Notes under the pieces: model-generated
What the model saw: the letters and a program-made list of their open reading frames with translations, nothing else
Told to the model about the DNA's origin: nothing
Database searches by the model: none
In this document: positions 18,535 through 26,949 of the stretch, in pieces
How positions within the stretch are numbered: position 1 is the first letter of the stretch
Layout of the letters: each line of letters opens with the position of its first letter
Source of the DNA: a virus
Length of the DNA stretch: 26,949 bases
IMG/VR virus record: IMGVR_UViG_3300021962_000535
Coordinates: 1 to 26,949 of that record
Direction: 5' to 3' (one strand)
Made by a program: the position numbers and the translations under genes

Positions 18535-21500
18535 GTGGCTGAAGACAGCATCGCCGGAGGTCGACTCCTCGGTACCGCCAAGGTGCAAGAGGGCATTGAC
18601 GAGGTCGGCAAGCAACTGAAGGCCCTTGCCGAGCAGATCAAGGGTCTCGCTGCGCTGACCAAGACCTCCGTCGTGGGAGGCAGCGTAGCCTCCGGCTCGG
18701 TACCCATGTCGATGGGTAAGGCCAACGGCGGTGGTGGCAAGTTTGCCGGGGCCGAGTTCCCGCAGGCCGGTGCTCCTTCGCCGTTCCGGGCCGGGCTTGC
18801 TACCGGAAACCCGCAGTCTCCTCTCACCAGCCAGCCCACCCAAGCCCCACCCAACACTCCCAACGGTGGTGGAGGCTCCTTCGCGGGATCGATGCCCGGA
18901 CGGGCTCTGTCCGGTGGGGCTGCGACCTTCGCCGCTCTGGCCAACTACGGCAACCGGGTCATGCCCGAGCAGGTGGCCAACAACTACGTCGAGCGCTACG
19001 CCTCTCGCGGGGCGGTGACCTCGGGCAGCCTGACGAAGAGCATGTTCACCAACCAGTTCTACGGACAGTCGTCGGAGGATCTCCAGCAAGGTGCGATGAC
19101 CTACGTCAGCCAGTCTGGTAACGCGTGGGGTAGCCAGCAGCAGATCCGTGACACCCGTCAGTTGGGTGGCTACTCGGTAGCGAACCCGACGATGGCGTAC
19201 GCCGACGTCATCAAGGGGCAGATGGATGCCACCTCCACGAAGGGGTACTACGGCCTCGCACAGTGGGGTGTGAGCACCCTTGGAGCCAACGGCCGCACGG
19301 TAGGGGCCCAGGGGATCGGCAACCAGTTGTCGCGGACGATGGGGATCAACCCGAACGCGGACTGGACCAAGAAGCAGATCAACGCGACGTTCAACGACCA
19401 GAACTCGGCGGTGAACTCGAACTTCCGCATGCTCGTTGGCACCGGGGCTATGACCCAAGAGACCGCTGACATGCAGTTGGCGCAGATGCGATCTCGCGCG
19501 GTGGCCAAGTCGAACGGTATGTCTGGCTCCGTCTACAACCAGACGATGAAGGCGTACCTGGGATCCGATGACGGCTCCTCTGAGCACGAGGCGGCGGCTA
19601 AGTCGTTGTCGGAGGCCGGTATCACCGACACCGGTATGCAGAAGATGCAGGAGTTGGCCGGTACGCAGCGCAACCGCACGGTGAACCAGACGGACGCGTT
19701 CATCGACGGGCTAGGAGATGCAGCAGACGTCATCGGCAAGTTCTCTCAGGCGATCACCGACTTCCTAGAGAAGACCGGACTCGACAAAGCCATCGGGTAC
19801 GGCGGAGGAATGTCCTCGATGTTTGCTGGAGCGGCTGGAGGAACGCTAAGCACCCTAGGCAGTATCGCCACGGGGTTCGGTGTCACCAGTCTCGCTAAGG
19901 GTGCGCTTAGCAAACTACCTATCCCCAAGGGGCTCCCGAAGCCGGGCATGCCGAAACTTCCTGGCGGTGGTCTTGCTACGGCGGGAAACGCGCTGCGTAC
20001 AGGAGCGACAGCAGTGGTCGGCGGAGGGGCTACGACGGTGGCCGCTCTAGGCACAGCGGCGGTAGCAACTACTGCTGTGGCCACAGAGCGATCTCTGCGC
20101 GCCTGGGACGCAATGAACGCCCGCGAGGACTTCATCAACGTCTACGACAAGGAGTTCGACTCCTTCACTCCGGCGCAGCAGCAGTACCTTATGTCGAGGT
20201 ACGGCGAGGTACAGGACGCGATGGCGGCCGACGAGCACGCCAACAACACCGACGGCGTCTTCACCTCGCTCATGGGCGGCAGTGGTGAGGAGAACCTCCA
20301 GGCAACCATGGACAGCATCCTGTCCGGCATGCCCCTGGACACCGCTGCCACAACTGGTGGCGCCACTGTCGTGGACGGCGTCACGCTAAGTGAGAAGAGT
20401 GCGCTGGCCCGAGGGATGGGCACTAGCCCTGGTGCCGGGGCTAAGAGCCGACGGAACACTGGTGGTGGTGGTCCCGACACCTCCGGCCGTACCTCCGGTA
20501 AGAGTAAGGGTCACCGCAGCGGTAAGCCGCAGGTGTCTGGAGACGCCATCGCCAAGTACGCCCTGACGTTCGTTGGCAAGGTGCCGTACGTGTGGGGAGG
20601 AGAGACCCCCAACGGGTGGGACTGCTCCGGGTTCGTCACCTACGTGTTCAATCACTTCGGAATCTCGGTGCCTCGCCTGGCCGGTGACCAGGCCCGTGCC
20701 GGTAAGCCCGTGAAGAAGGGCGACATCAAGCCCGGAGACCTGCTCTTCTTCGAGTTGGGATCACAGTCGGCCACCGACAACGGATCGCGCGCCGACCACG
20801 TAGGTATCGCCATCGGTGGCGGGAAGATGGTCAACGCCGCGAACACGTCCGACGACACTTGCGTCATGCCTATCTGGGACACCTTCACGCACGCACGCCG
20901 ATTCGCCGGAGCCGGGTCGGGCTCGTACGACGGCAAGAATGGAAAGGGCGGTGACGAGGAGTCGACAGACCCGGGCAACGGGTCGTCTACCAGCACCGTT
21001 GGCGCCTCGTCTGAACTCGCAGCCGTGCAGGCGGCCATGGCCGGTGTCGCTGGCGGGGGCGCAGGAGTTAGTGGTGCCAGCGGAAGCAACAAGAACAGGG
21101 GTGGAGGATCCGGTGGACCTAGCGCAGCAGCACTGAAGGGCAACACTCTTCTGAAGACACTCAGCGACGCCGGGTTCAAGGGTGACGGCCTTCGTACTGC
21201 CTGGGCTGTGGCGATGGCCGAGTCTGGTGGGCGTCCCCGCGCGCTGGCTGACGACTCCGACGACCTGTCCTACGGCCTGTTCCAGATCAACATGATCGGG
21301 GACCTAGGCCCCGCTCGGCGCGAGCAGTACAACCTGAAGTCCAACGAGGATCTCTACGACCCTGCCACCAACGCTCGTGTCGCGTTCTTGATGTCTCAGA
21401 AGGGCACCAACTGGAGCCCCTGGACCACATACACAGGTGGTGCCTACAAGGACTACTACAACAAGGTTCCCGGGTACGCCCGGGGAGCCTGGAAGATTGA

Positions 21501-21771
21501 TGGCGACCAGGCTGCCACGGTCCACGACGGGGAGATGATCATCCCGCGTGACCAGGCCGAGACCATCCGCTCCGTCCTGATGAGGGAGAATGTGGGTGGG
21601 CTCAACGGCAACCGTGGCGGCGGTGCGGGGGGTCTCTACATGATCTTCCAGCCGGGGTCGATCAAGTTCGGGTCGGCCGGATCCGGGTCTGACGCAAAGC
21701 GCTTCGCGAAGCAGTTCGTGGACGCTGTTGCCGACGACCACCGAGTCAAAGAGTTGCAGAAGGGGCGCTGA
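18535..21771 (+). CDS. Tape measure protein with NlpC/P60 and lytic transglycosylase-like domains
   Basis: A 1078-residue protein with a GTG start and GAAGGA (18519-18524). It sets tail length and helps DNA entry. Residues 1-45 are a coiled-coil-like start. Hydrophobic Ala/Gly-rich segments lie at about 420-460 and 485-518. Residues about 668-785 form an NlpC/P60 domain: WDCSGFVTYVF with catalytic C697, ADHVGIAIGGG with H755, and N767 at the usual third polar site. Residues about 880-985 look like an SLT/lysozyme-like domain: AWAVAMAESGG with E896 and SYGLFQIN at 912-919. VHDGEMIIPRDQAE near the end is a common tape-measure motif. The enzyme domains would open the cell wall during injection. 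The stop overlaps the next start (TGATG). Confidence 0.95.
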   Translation: MAEDSIAGGRLLGTAKVQEGIDEVGKQLKALAEQIKGLAALTKTSVVGGSVASGSVPMSMGKANGGGGKFAGAEFPQAGAPSPFRAGLATGNPQSPLTSQPTQAPPNTPNGGGGSFAGSMPGRALSGGAATFAALANYGNRVMPEQVANNYVERYASRGAVTSGSLTKSMFTNQFYGQSSEDLQQGAMTYVSQSGNAWGSQQQIRDTRQLGGYSVANPTMAYADVIKGQMDATSTKGYYGLAQWGVSTLGANGRTVGAQGIGNQLSRTMGINPNADWTKKQINATFNDQNSAVNSNFRMLVGTGAMTQETADMQLAQMRSRAVAKSNGMSGSVYNQTMKAYLGSDDGSSEHEAAAKSLSEAGITDTGMQKMQELAGTQRNRTVNQTDAFIDGLGDAADVIGKFSQAITDFLEKTGLDKAIGYGGGMSSMFAGAAGGTLSTLGSIATGFGVTSLAKGALSKLPIPKGLPKPGMPKLPGGGLATAGNALRTGATAVVGGGATTVAALGTAAVATTAVATERSLRAWDAMNAREDFINVYDKEFDSFTPAQQQYLMSRYGEVQDAMAADEHANNTDGVFTSLMGGSGEENLQATMDSILSGMPLDTAATTGGATVVDGVTLSEKSALARGMGTSPGAGAKSRRNTGGGGPDTSGRTSGKSKGHRSGKPQVSGDAIAKYALTFVGKVPYVWGGETPNGWDCSGFVTYVFNHFGISVPRLAGDQARAGKPVKKGDIKPGDLLFFELGSQSATDNGSRADHVGIAIGGGKMVNAANTSDDTCVMPIWDTFTHARRFAGAGSGSYDGKNGKGGDEESTDPGNGSSTSTVGASSELAAVQAAMAGVAGGGAGVSGASGSNKNRGGGSGGPSAAALKGNTLLKTLSDAGFKGDGLRTAWAVAMAESGGRPRALADDSDDLSYGLFQINMIGDLGPARREQYNLKSNEDLYDPATNARVAFLMSQKGTNWSPWTTYTGGAYKDYYNKVPGYARGAWKIDGDQAATVHDGEMIIPRDQAETIRSVLMRENVGGLNGNRGGGAGGLYMIFQPGSIKFGSAGSGSDAKRFAKQFVDAVADDHRVKELQKGR

Positions 21772-22634
21772 TGGCTAAGAACTCTGGCTCTGGCGGCCTC
21801 TACACCGAGACGGGATGGGGTCCCACCCTATTCCAGGCTCCCTTCGACAAGCGCATCACGTCGATCCCCGACTTCACCGACTCCAAGCCGGTGCAGTCGG
21901 GTCGCATCCTAGTGCAGCCTGGTAACAGGGTGACCTACGGCGACGCCGACAACCTCGGACTTCGCTTCCTCTACAACCCCAGCGAAGTAGCGCTCAACTA
22001 CTCTCCCGACATGGAGTACGCCCCTCCGCCAGCGAGCACAGTAGACAAGGCTGCCCGAGGCAACTTCATGGGAGCCACCGGGTCGCTGTCGTTCGCGATT
22101 CTCTTCGACCGGACCTACGAGACGTGGAACCAGTCGCTTTCCAACAACATGAACGGGTACGACGTGCAGCAGTACGGTTGCTACGTGGACGTGCGGCAGA
22201 TGTACCTGATGTTCGGGATGCTTATGCCCTCGAACAAGGGGTCTAACGGATCCGGAAGCACCGCAGGAAGCCACGGCACTACGGGGCATCAAGGAAACGT
22301 CGGACAGAACCCGCTCCGAGTTGACGACTACGAGTTGCAGACTAGCCCGATGATCCCAACTCCGATTCAGGTGTTCTTCGGGGACAAGAAGTCTCTGACG
22401 TTCTACGGACGCTGCACGGGGTTCAACATCACGTACACCCACTTCACCCGTGCGATGACACCTAACCGATGCGCGGTTACGCTCAGCATGGAGTCCTTGA
22501 TCAAGGGGTCCGCCATCAAGGGTGGCAAGGTGCTGACCGAGGAGCAGGAAGAGAAGCGCGACAAGAACCGTAAGGACGGAAACAAGGCCGAAGATCGGCT
22601 GAACCCCAATCACAGTCCGCAGGCGAACCCATGA
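21771..22634 (+). CDS. Putative baseplate hub or tube-initiator protein
   Basis: A 287-residue protein directly after the tape measure. FLYNPSEVALNYSPD (about residues 66-80) and the strand-rich GATGSLSFAILFDRTYETW fit tail-tube-like hub proteins, such as the gp48/gp54 or LysM-adaptor group of contractile systems. ITYTHFTRAMTPNRCAVTLSMESL near residue 235 is also a common phrase of these hub proteins. The last 50 residues are very charged (EEQEEKRDKNRKD) and probably disordered. It overlaps the next gene by four bases (ATGA). The call rests on motif style and on position between tape measure and the gpX-like gene. Confidence 0.75.
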   Translation: MAKNSGSGGLYTETGWGPTLFQAPFDKRITSIPDFTDSKPVQSGRILVQPGNRVTYGDADNLGLRFLYNPSEVALNYSPDMEYAPPPASTVDKAARGNFMGATGSLSFAILFDRTYETWNQSLSNNMNGYDVQQYGCYVDVRQMYLMFGMLMPSNKGSNGSGSTAGSHGTTGHQGNVGQNPLRVDDYELQTSPMIPTPIQVFFGDKKSLTFYGRCTGFNITYTHFTRAMTPNRCAVTLSMESLIKGSAIKGGKVLTEEQEEKRDKNRKDGNKAEDRLNPNHSPQANP

Positions 22635-22909
22635 TCAGCAGCCGGTCACGCTACCGCTTCGCCACGGTCCAGCGCGCCGCTGACCGTACCGGCGAGTCCA
22701 TGGTGAGCGCGCTGCACATCCCCAGCAAGCCGCGCTTGTCATTCAACTTCACGTTCTACCAGTGGACCTCCACCGACCGGGTAGACCACGTCGCTAGGTA
22801 CTTCTACGACGACGAGACGCAGTGGTGGATCATCGCTAACGCCAACCCTGAGATCCTGGTGTGGGACGAAGTGGAGCCGGGCACAATCATCAGGATACCC
22901 AGTGCCTAG
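22631..22909 (+). CDS. LysM/gpX-like small tail protein
   Basis: A 92-residue protein. DRVDHVARYFYDDETQWWIIA followed by [22 protein letters not shown] is a LysM-like fold typical of phage tail protein X and the small baseplate adaptor (gp53-like) of contractile tails. In P2/Mu-like phages this protein sits next to gpD, as here. It probably helps attach the hub to the tube. Its start is inside the end of the previous gene (ATGA overlap), and its end overlaps the next gene by eight bases. Confidence 0.88.
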   Translation: MISSRSRYRFATVQRAADRTGESMVSALHIPSKPRLSFNFTFYQWTSTDRVDHVARYFYDDETQWWIIANANPEILVWDEVEPGTIIRIPSA

Positions 22910-24122
22910 TGGACCGATCATCAAGGAGTACCCACTCGTCCGCGCCACCATCAACGGCGTGGAGGAGTCTCGGGTCATTGAGGACTTCCGTCTTATCGAG
23001 GAACTAGGCAAGCACGACGTCGCCCTCGTTACGGTGAAGCACTACCCCAACATCAGCCGGGGTGCGATCACTCGAACAGTTCATCCCGAGAAGAGCCGGT
23101 GGGTGGATGGTGATCCGATCATCCTGGAGTGGGGGTGGGCCCCGAAGGAGATCGGGACCTTCTACGGGTACGTCGAGGGAAGCCTCGTGAAGCGCACGGA
23201 GAAGGACTCCGGTGTCTTCTACGTGGAGTACGTCGTACGAGGCACGTCGAGGCCGATGCAGTCCTACCGTCAGAAGGACTGGATGAACTGCTCCGCCTCC
23301 TACATCGCTCGATCGTTGGCGAAAGCAAACGGGCTTCGTGCTGTCGTTGACCGAACCGTGGAGGTCTTCGACTTCCTTGGCCAAAGCCAGAGCGACTTCC
23401 ACTTCCTTTCCGAGTTGGCTGAGCGCGTCGGGTATCGCTTCTACGTGTCGGGAGGGGACCTCTACTTCGTGGACCCGTACCGCGTGTTCACCAACCCGCG
23501 CCGGGGCATCCCCACCTTCCGCATGGACAAGAAGTACCGATTCCGTGACTCGCTGCGTGACTTCATCCCTGCCGTCGGCTCGATGCTCCCCGATGGTGGG
23601 TTCGCGGCCGACCGAATCATGCACGTTGTGGACGACGCGACCGGAGAAGTCATCACCGTGAAGTCGCCGTACATCAGGCCCGAACCGTTCCGAAGCAGTA
23701 CCAACGACCCTAACGTCGCCATCACTGTGCTGTACGACGACCGCTCTGCCGCGAACTACCGTGAGGGAAGGCAACTACTCGCGGCGCAGCAGCGCAACAA
23801 CCGAAACTGGGTGTCGGCTAAGGCTCGCACAGAGGGCAACCCGAAGGTGTACCCGGGCGGGCTGGTTCGGATGGACGGCGACGCTATCGAGCCCACTGAG
23901 AGAGGCCTGTGGCTGGTGGAGTCGGTGACTCACCGGATGACTCTGACCACCAGCAACGACCTGAACTCCTACCTCTACGAACTCGACCTCGTAGTCAGCA
24001 GGGACAACGCCAAGGGAGATGTTCGGTACACCGACACAGTTGAGTGGCTTCCGGCTGTAGACCCCGCTCCGGTCATCTACCGAAACGGAAAGTGGCAGGC
24101 CTCGAACGCGGGTGGTCTCTGA
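22902..24122 (+). CDS. Baseplate hub protein, late control D (gp27-like)
   Basis: A 406-residue protein with a GTG start inside the gpX-like gene. In contractile tails gpD/gp27 trimers form the hub between tube and spike. [28 protein letters not shown] is the first barrel-like domain; [42 protein letters not shown] and [11 protein letters not shown] follow the standard gpD pattern of helix plus second barrel. The C-terminal part has [27 protein letters not shown], a gp27-like end. The stop overlaps the spike gene start (TGATG), consistent with fixed ratio and assembly of hub with spike. Confidence 0.92.
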   Translation: MPSGPIIKEYPLVRATINGVEESRVIEDFRLIEELGKHDVALVTVKHYPNISRGAITRTVHPEKSRWVDGDPIILEWGWAPKEIGTFYGYVEGSLVKRTEKDSGVFYVEYVVRGTSRPMQSYRQKDWMNCSASYIARSLAKANGLRAVVDRTVEVFDFLGQSQSDFHFLSELAERVGYRFYVSGGDLYFVDPYRVFTNPRRGIPTFRMDKKYRFRDSLRDFIPAVGSMLPDGGFAADRIMHVVDDATGEVITVKSPYIRPEPFRSSTNDPNVAITVLYDDRSAANYREGRQLLAAQQRNNRNWVSAKARTEGNPKVYPGGLVRMDGDAIEPTERGLWLVESVTHRMTLTTSNDLNSYLYELDLVVSRDNAKGDVRYTDTVEWLPAVDPAPVIYRNGKWQASNAGGL

Positions 24123-26949
24123 TGGCTGCCAGTAACAGGTACCTCGGTGTCTACAAGGCCGTAGTCAAGTCACGACACCTCGACGGGATCCGCCTGAAGG
24201 CGCAGGTACCTGACGTCCTCGGTCAGGCCCTATCGGCGTGGGCCTATCCGTCAGTGGCTGGTGGAACTTCCCCCGCAGTAGGAACGGCTATCTACGTTGC
24301 GTTCACCAAGGGCGATGTCAACCGACCGATCTACTTCGTGGGCGCTAACGCGAGCGGCGGAGCAACCGGCCCCACTGGTCCTACCGGTCCCACCGGTCCC
24401 GCTGGAGCCGACGGTGTCAGCGGCCCTACTGGAGCGACGGGTCCAGCGGGATGGAACTGGACCGGAGGCTGGCGTAACGACACCAACTACGACTACAAGG
24501 ACGTCGTAGTAACTTCTGATGGATCGTCCTGGCTTAGTTACATCGTCGGCACCAACAACAACTACAACCACAATCCGGAGAACCAGGGCACGGACGTAAA
24601 CTCTGTTGTTGGTGCTCAGGCTAACGGCGGGGCAACACCTAACGAGTACCTCGCTTACCTGTATGGCGACCCAACACCGGGCGCTTCTAGTTTCGGTGTC
24701 TACGCCAACCCCGGAGTTATCGTTGTCCGGTCGATCACTCTTCGCACGAAGAACGGAAACATCCCTCCCGGAACAATCATCGGCATCACCAATCACATCG
24801 TCTCCGGGCCAGTCGTCATTGACGACATCGACTGGCTAGGCTACGCCGTTGCCGACTCCTACTCGGGAACCAACGGATACACCACCTACGTCTTGAACCG
24901 TCCCGTCTACTGCTACAGCGGTCAGTACTACACCATCGTTGAGACCTCAGGGCAGGCCGTCTATGGCACCGGGTCCGGCACAGCGAGCCCGTACACCGCC
25001 GCCTTTGGAACCCTTCTCTACGGGGCCAGCCTGGAGAACTCTTTCAGCGGCTTTCTTGACTACTCCGTCAACGGACCGGCGACCACCTACTGGGTGCCCG
25101 TTGGTGCGGCAGGGGATACCGGTGTTGCTGGAGCCGTAGGAGCCACCGGGCCGACCGGTCCAACTGGGCCTACTGGAGCACAGGGACTTGACGGAGCGGA
25201 CGGAGACGTTGGAGACGTTGGACCACCCGGGCCTACCGGGGCGGATGGGGATTACATCGTCTCGGACACAGCCCCGCCCTCTCCCTACGAGGGGCTGGTG
25301 TGGTGGCGGTCCACCGACGCGCGGACGTTCGTCTACTACGACGGCTACTGGGTCGAGACGGGATCCGCTACCGCAGGACCCACCGGGCCAACTGGACCGA
25401 CGGGAGTCGCCGGAGCCACGGGGCCTGCTGGAGCAACCGGACCGGCTGGTGCTACCGGAGACACCGGAGCAACCGGACCTGCTGGGGCGACAGGAGACAC
25501 AGGACCTACCGGGCCTGTTGGAGTAACCGGGCCTTCTGGAGCGTCCGGAACTCCAGGGCTCGATGGATCCGACGGCGAGGATGGCGCTCCCGGTACGGCC
25601 GGTGCTACCGGACCTGTAGGTGCCAGCGGTCCTGCGGGAGCGACTGGTCCGGTCGGAGCAACGGGTCCCGACGGGGCAACCGGACCGGCTGGAGCGACCG
25701 GACCTGTCGGGGCTACGGGCGACACGGGTGCCACGGGTCCGGCAGGAGTCACCGGACCATCCGGAGCATCTGGCGCTACTGGCATGCCCGGACTCGACGG
25801 CAGTGACGGCGAGGACGGAGTCGCTGGCCCTGTTGGTGCTACTGGACTCACGGGACCTACCGGACTCGCTGGTGCAACAGGACCTGTCGGTGCTACTGGA
25901 CCCGTGGGTGCCACGGGACCTGTCGGAGCGACTGGAGACACCGGAGCAACCGGTCCTGTAGGAGCGACTGGAGACACCGGAGCAACCGGTCCTGTCGGAT
26001 CCACCGGACCGATCGGCGTCACAGGCGTAGCCGGACCTACCGGCATGCCCGGGCTCGACGGAAGTGACGGAGACCCAGGTGACCTTGGTCCGCAAGGACC
26101 TACTGGAGCGAGCGGTGCCACCGGGCTCACGGGCGCTACCGGCCCTGTAGGAGCAACAGGTCCCGTAGGTGCAACGGGAGACACTGGCGCGACTGGACCT
26201 GTTGGTGTTACCGGACCTGTCGGAGCAACAGGTCCCGTAGGTGCAACAGGAGACACGGGAGCAACCGGTCCCGTCGGAGTCACAGGGCCTGTTGGGGTTA
26301 CTGGAGTCACCGGACCTGTCGGTGTTACCGGCATGCCTGGGATCGACGGCAGTGATGGGATCGATGGAGAGCGAGGACCAGCCGGACCAACCGGAGTCAC
26401 CGGCCCGACCGGGCTTACTGGAGCGACCGGACCTGTTGGTGCCACCGGGCCCGTCGGAGCAACGGGCCCTGTTGGTGCTACTGGAGACACCGGAGTCACC
26501 GGACCTGTCGGTGCAACGGGTCCTATCGGGGTTACCGGAGTCACTGGAGTCACAGGACCTACCGGCATGCCCGGGCTCGATGGAGAGGACGGCACCGACG
26601 GCGAGCGAGGTCCGGCAGGACCCACCGGGGTAACGGGCCCGACGGGCCTCACGGGTGCTACGGGGCCTGTCGGAGCAACTGGACCTGTAGGTGCCACTGG
26701 TGACACTGGAGCAACTGGACCTGTGGGTGCCACGGGTCCCGTAGGAGCGACTGGAGACACCGGGCCTACGGGATTGACTGGTGCCACTGGACCCGTCGGC
26801 GCTACTGGCCCTGTTGGGGTCACCGGAGTTACCGGACCTGTCGGGGCTACCGGTATGCCCGGACTTGATGGCAGTGACGGTGAGGACGGACAGGCAGGAC
26901 CTAAGGGGGCTACGGGAACGACCGGCCCTACTGGTCTGACGGGAGCAAC
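24122..26949 (+). CDS. Baseplate spike (OB-fold gp5/V type) fused to a collagen-like fibre, 3' end beyond window
   Basis: An open frame of at least 942 residues without a stop before the window edge. Residues 1-78 are an OB-fold spike domain: [37 protein letters not shown], then [14 protein letters not shown] and [10 protein letters not shown], as in gp5/gpV/VgrG needles. Residues 80-110 are collagen-like. Residues 111-155 ([20 protein letters not shown]) look like a chitin-binding-type module often found in phage fibres. Residues 156-330 are an unnamed beta domain. Residues 331-377 are collagen-like. Residues 378-416 have [20 protein letters not shown], a common phage tail module. Residues 419-942 and beyond are Gly-X-Y. 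Trimeric OB spike and trimeric collagen match in symmetry, so a spike with a long whisker is expected. The lack of a strong ribosome site points to coupling with gpD. Confidence 0.9.
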   Translation, partial: MAASNRYLGVYKAVVKSRHLDGIRLKAQVPDVLGQALSAWAYPSVAGGTSPAVGTAIYVAFTKGDVNRPIYFVGANASGGATGPTGPTGPTGPAGADGVSGPTGATGPAGWNWTGGWRNDTNYDYKDVVVTSDGSSWLSYIVGTNNNYNHNPENQGTDVNSVVGAQANGGATPNEYLAYLYGDPTPGASSFGVYANPGVIVVRSITLRTKNGNIPPGTIIGITNHIVSGPVVIDDIDWLGYAVADSYSGTNGYTTYVLNRPVYCYSGQYYTIVETSGQAVYGTGSGTASPYTAAFGTLLYGASLENSFSGFLDYSVNGPATTYWVPVGAAGDTGVAGAVGATGPTGPTGPTGAQGLDGADGDVGDVGPPGPTGADGDYIVSDTAPPSPYEGLVWWRSTDARTFVYYDGYWVETGSATAGPTGPTGPTGVAGATGPAGATGPAGATGDTGATGPAGATGDTGPTGPVGVTGPSGASGTPGLDGSDGEDGAPGTAGATGPVGASGPAGATGPVGATGPDGATGPAGATGPVGATGDTGATGPAGVTGPSGASGATGMPGLDGSDGEDGVAGPVGATGLTGPTGLAGATGPVGATGPVGATGPVGATGDTGATGPVGATGDTGATGPVGSTGPIGVTGVAGPTGMPGLDGSDGDPGDLGPQGPTGASGATGLTGATGPVGATGPVGATGDTGATGPVGVTGPVGATGPVGATGDTGATGPVGVTGPVGVTGVTGPVGVTGMPGIDGSDGIDGERGPAGPTGVTGPTGLTGATGPVGATGPVGATGPVGATGDTGVTGPVGATGPIGVTGVTGVTGPTGMPGLDGEDGTDGERGPAGPTGVTGPTGLTGATGPVGATGPVGATGDTGATGPVGATGPVGATGDTGPTGLTGATGPVGATGPVGVTGVTGPVGATGMPGLDGSDGEDGQAGPKGATGTTGPTGLTGA
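24359..24451 (+). repeat. First Gly-X-Y segment of the spike-fibre gene
   Basis: Ten Gly-X-Y triplets ([16 protein letters not shown] and following) link the OB domain to a carbohydrate-binding-like module. Confidence 0.85.
25112..25249 (+). repeat. Second Gly-X-Y segment of the spike-fibre gene
   Basis: About 15 Gly-X-Y triplets; the latter part is acidic ([13 protein letters not shown]). Confidence 0.85.
25376..26949 (+). repeat. Long punctuated Gly-X-Y tract of the spike-fibre gene
   Basis: At least 174 triplets, open at the window edge. Acidic punctuation modules of the form [13 protein letters not shown] occur at 25547 (GTPGLDG), 25781, 26042, 26330, 26564 and 26852. Their spacings are 78, 87, 96, 78 and 96 residues. 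Between them lie blocks of [12 protein letters not shown]-type triplets. Confidence 0.95.

Noticed and set aside
15259-24122. Tailocin or extracellular contractile injection system instead of a phage
   Set aside because: A terminase large subunit with a nuclease domain lies in the same gene run, a tape measure of phage type is present, and no AAA+ ATPase typical of injection systems is seen; only full context could fully exclude it.
25345-26823. Long Pro-rich minus-strand frame opposite the spike-fibre collagen tract
   Set aside because: Same artefact; length is explained by stop-free reverse complements of Gly-X-Y codons.

Overview
The window is part of the virion-structure region of a contractile-tailed double-stranded DNA phage (myovirus morphology). 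Every gene I can support lies on the + strand, and genes are tightly packed: many stop and start codons overlap (TAATG, TGATG, ATGA). A terminase fragment, tail sheath, tail tube, tape measure and P2/Mu/T4-type hub and spike proteins make a phage, not a headless injection system, the best reading. GC-rich DNA with G/C-biased third positions, strong AGGAG-type ribosome sites and a tape measure with two peptidoglycan-hydrolase domains suggest a high-GC host, most likely an actinobacterium. This host call is inference: no host gene, attachment site or tRNA is visible. Layout: (1) 2-1030 is the 3' part of the large terminase. (2) 1078-12340 is a cassette of appendage or surface proteins: a two-domain beta protein, a collagen-like protein, a large structural protein, a small zinc-ribbon protein, a beta-helix-like protein, a coiled-coil peptide, five more small or medium structural proteins, and a second, longer collagen-like protein. 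(3) 12366-14463 holds a GT4-type glycosyltransferase, a conserved phage protein with an H-x4-H motif, and a 56-residue membrane peptide. (4) 14467-24122 is the tail module in canonical order: putative tail-completion protein, sheath, tube, T4-baseplate-family chaperone with a start-less downstream frame (probable +1 frameshift), tape measure, hub adaptor, LysM/gpX-like protein and gpD/gp27-like hub. (5) From 24122 to the end runs one open frame: an OB-fold baseplate spike fused to a very long, punctuated collagen-like fibre that continues beyond the window. Working together: the tail genes build a contractile injection machine; the tape measure brings murein-cutting activity; the three collagen-like proteins probably form triple-helical fibres on the virion, one anchored directly on the central trimeric spike. 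Their triplets are rich in threonine, and the glycosyltransferase directly follows the second collagen gene, so a phage-encoded system for decorating collagen-like fibres is a reasonable hypothesis. Portal, protease and capsid genes are absent here, as are baseplate wedge genes, which I would expect outside this window.
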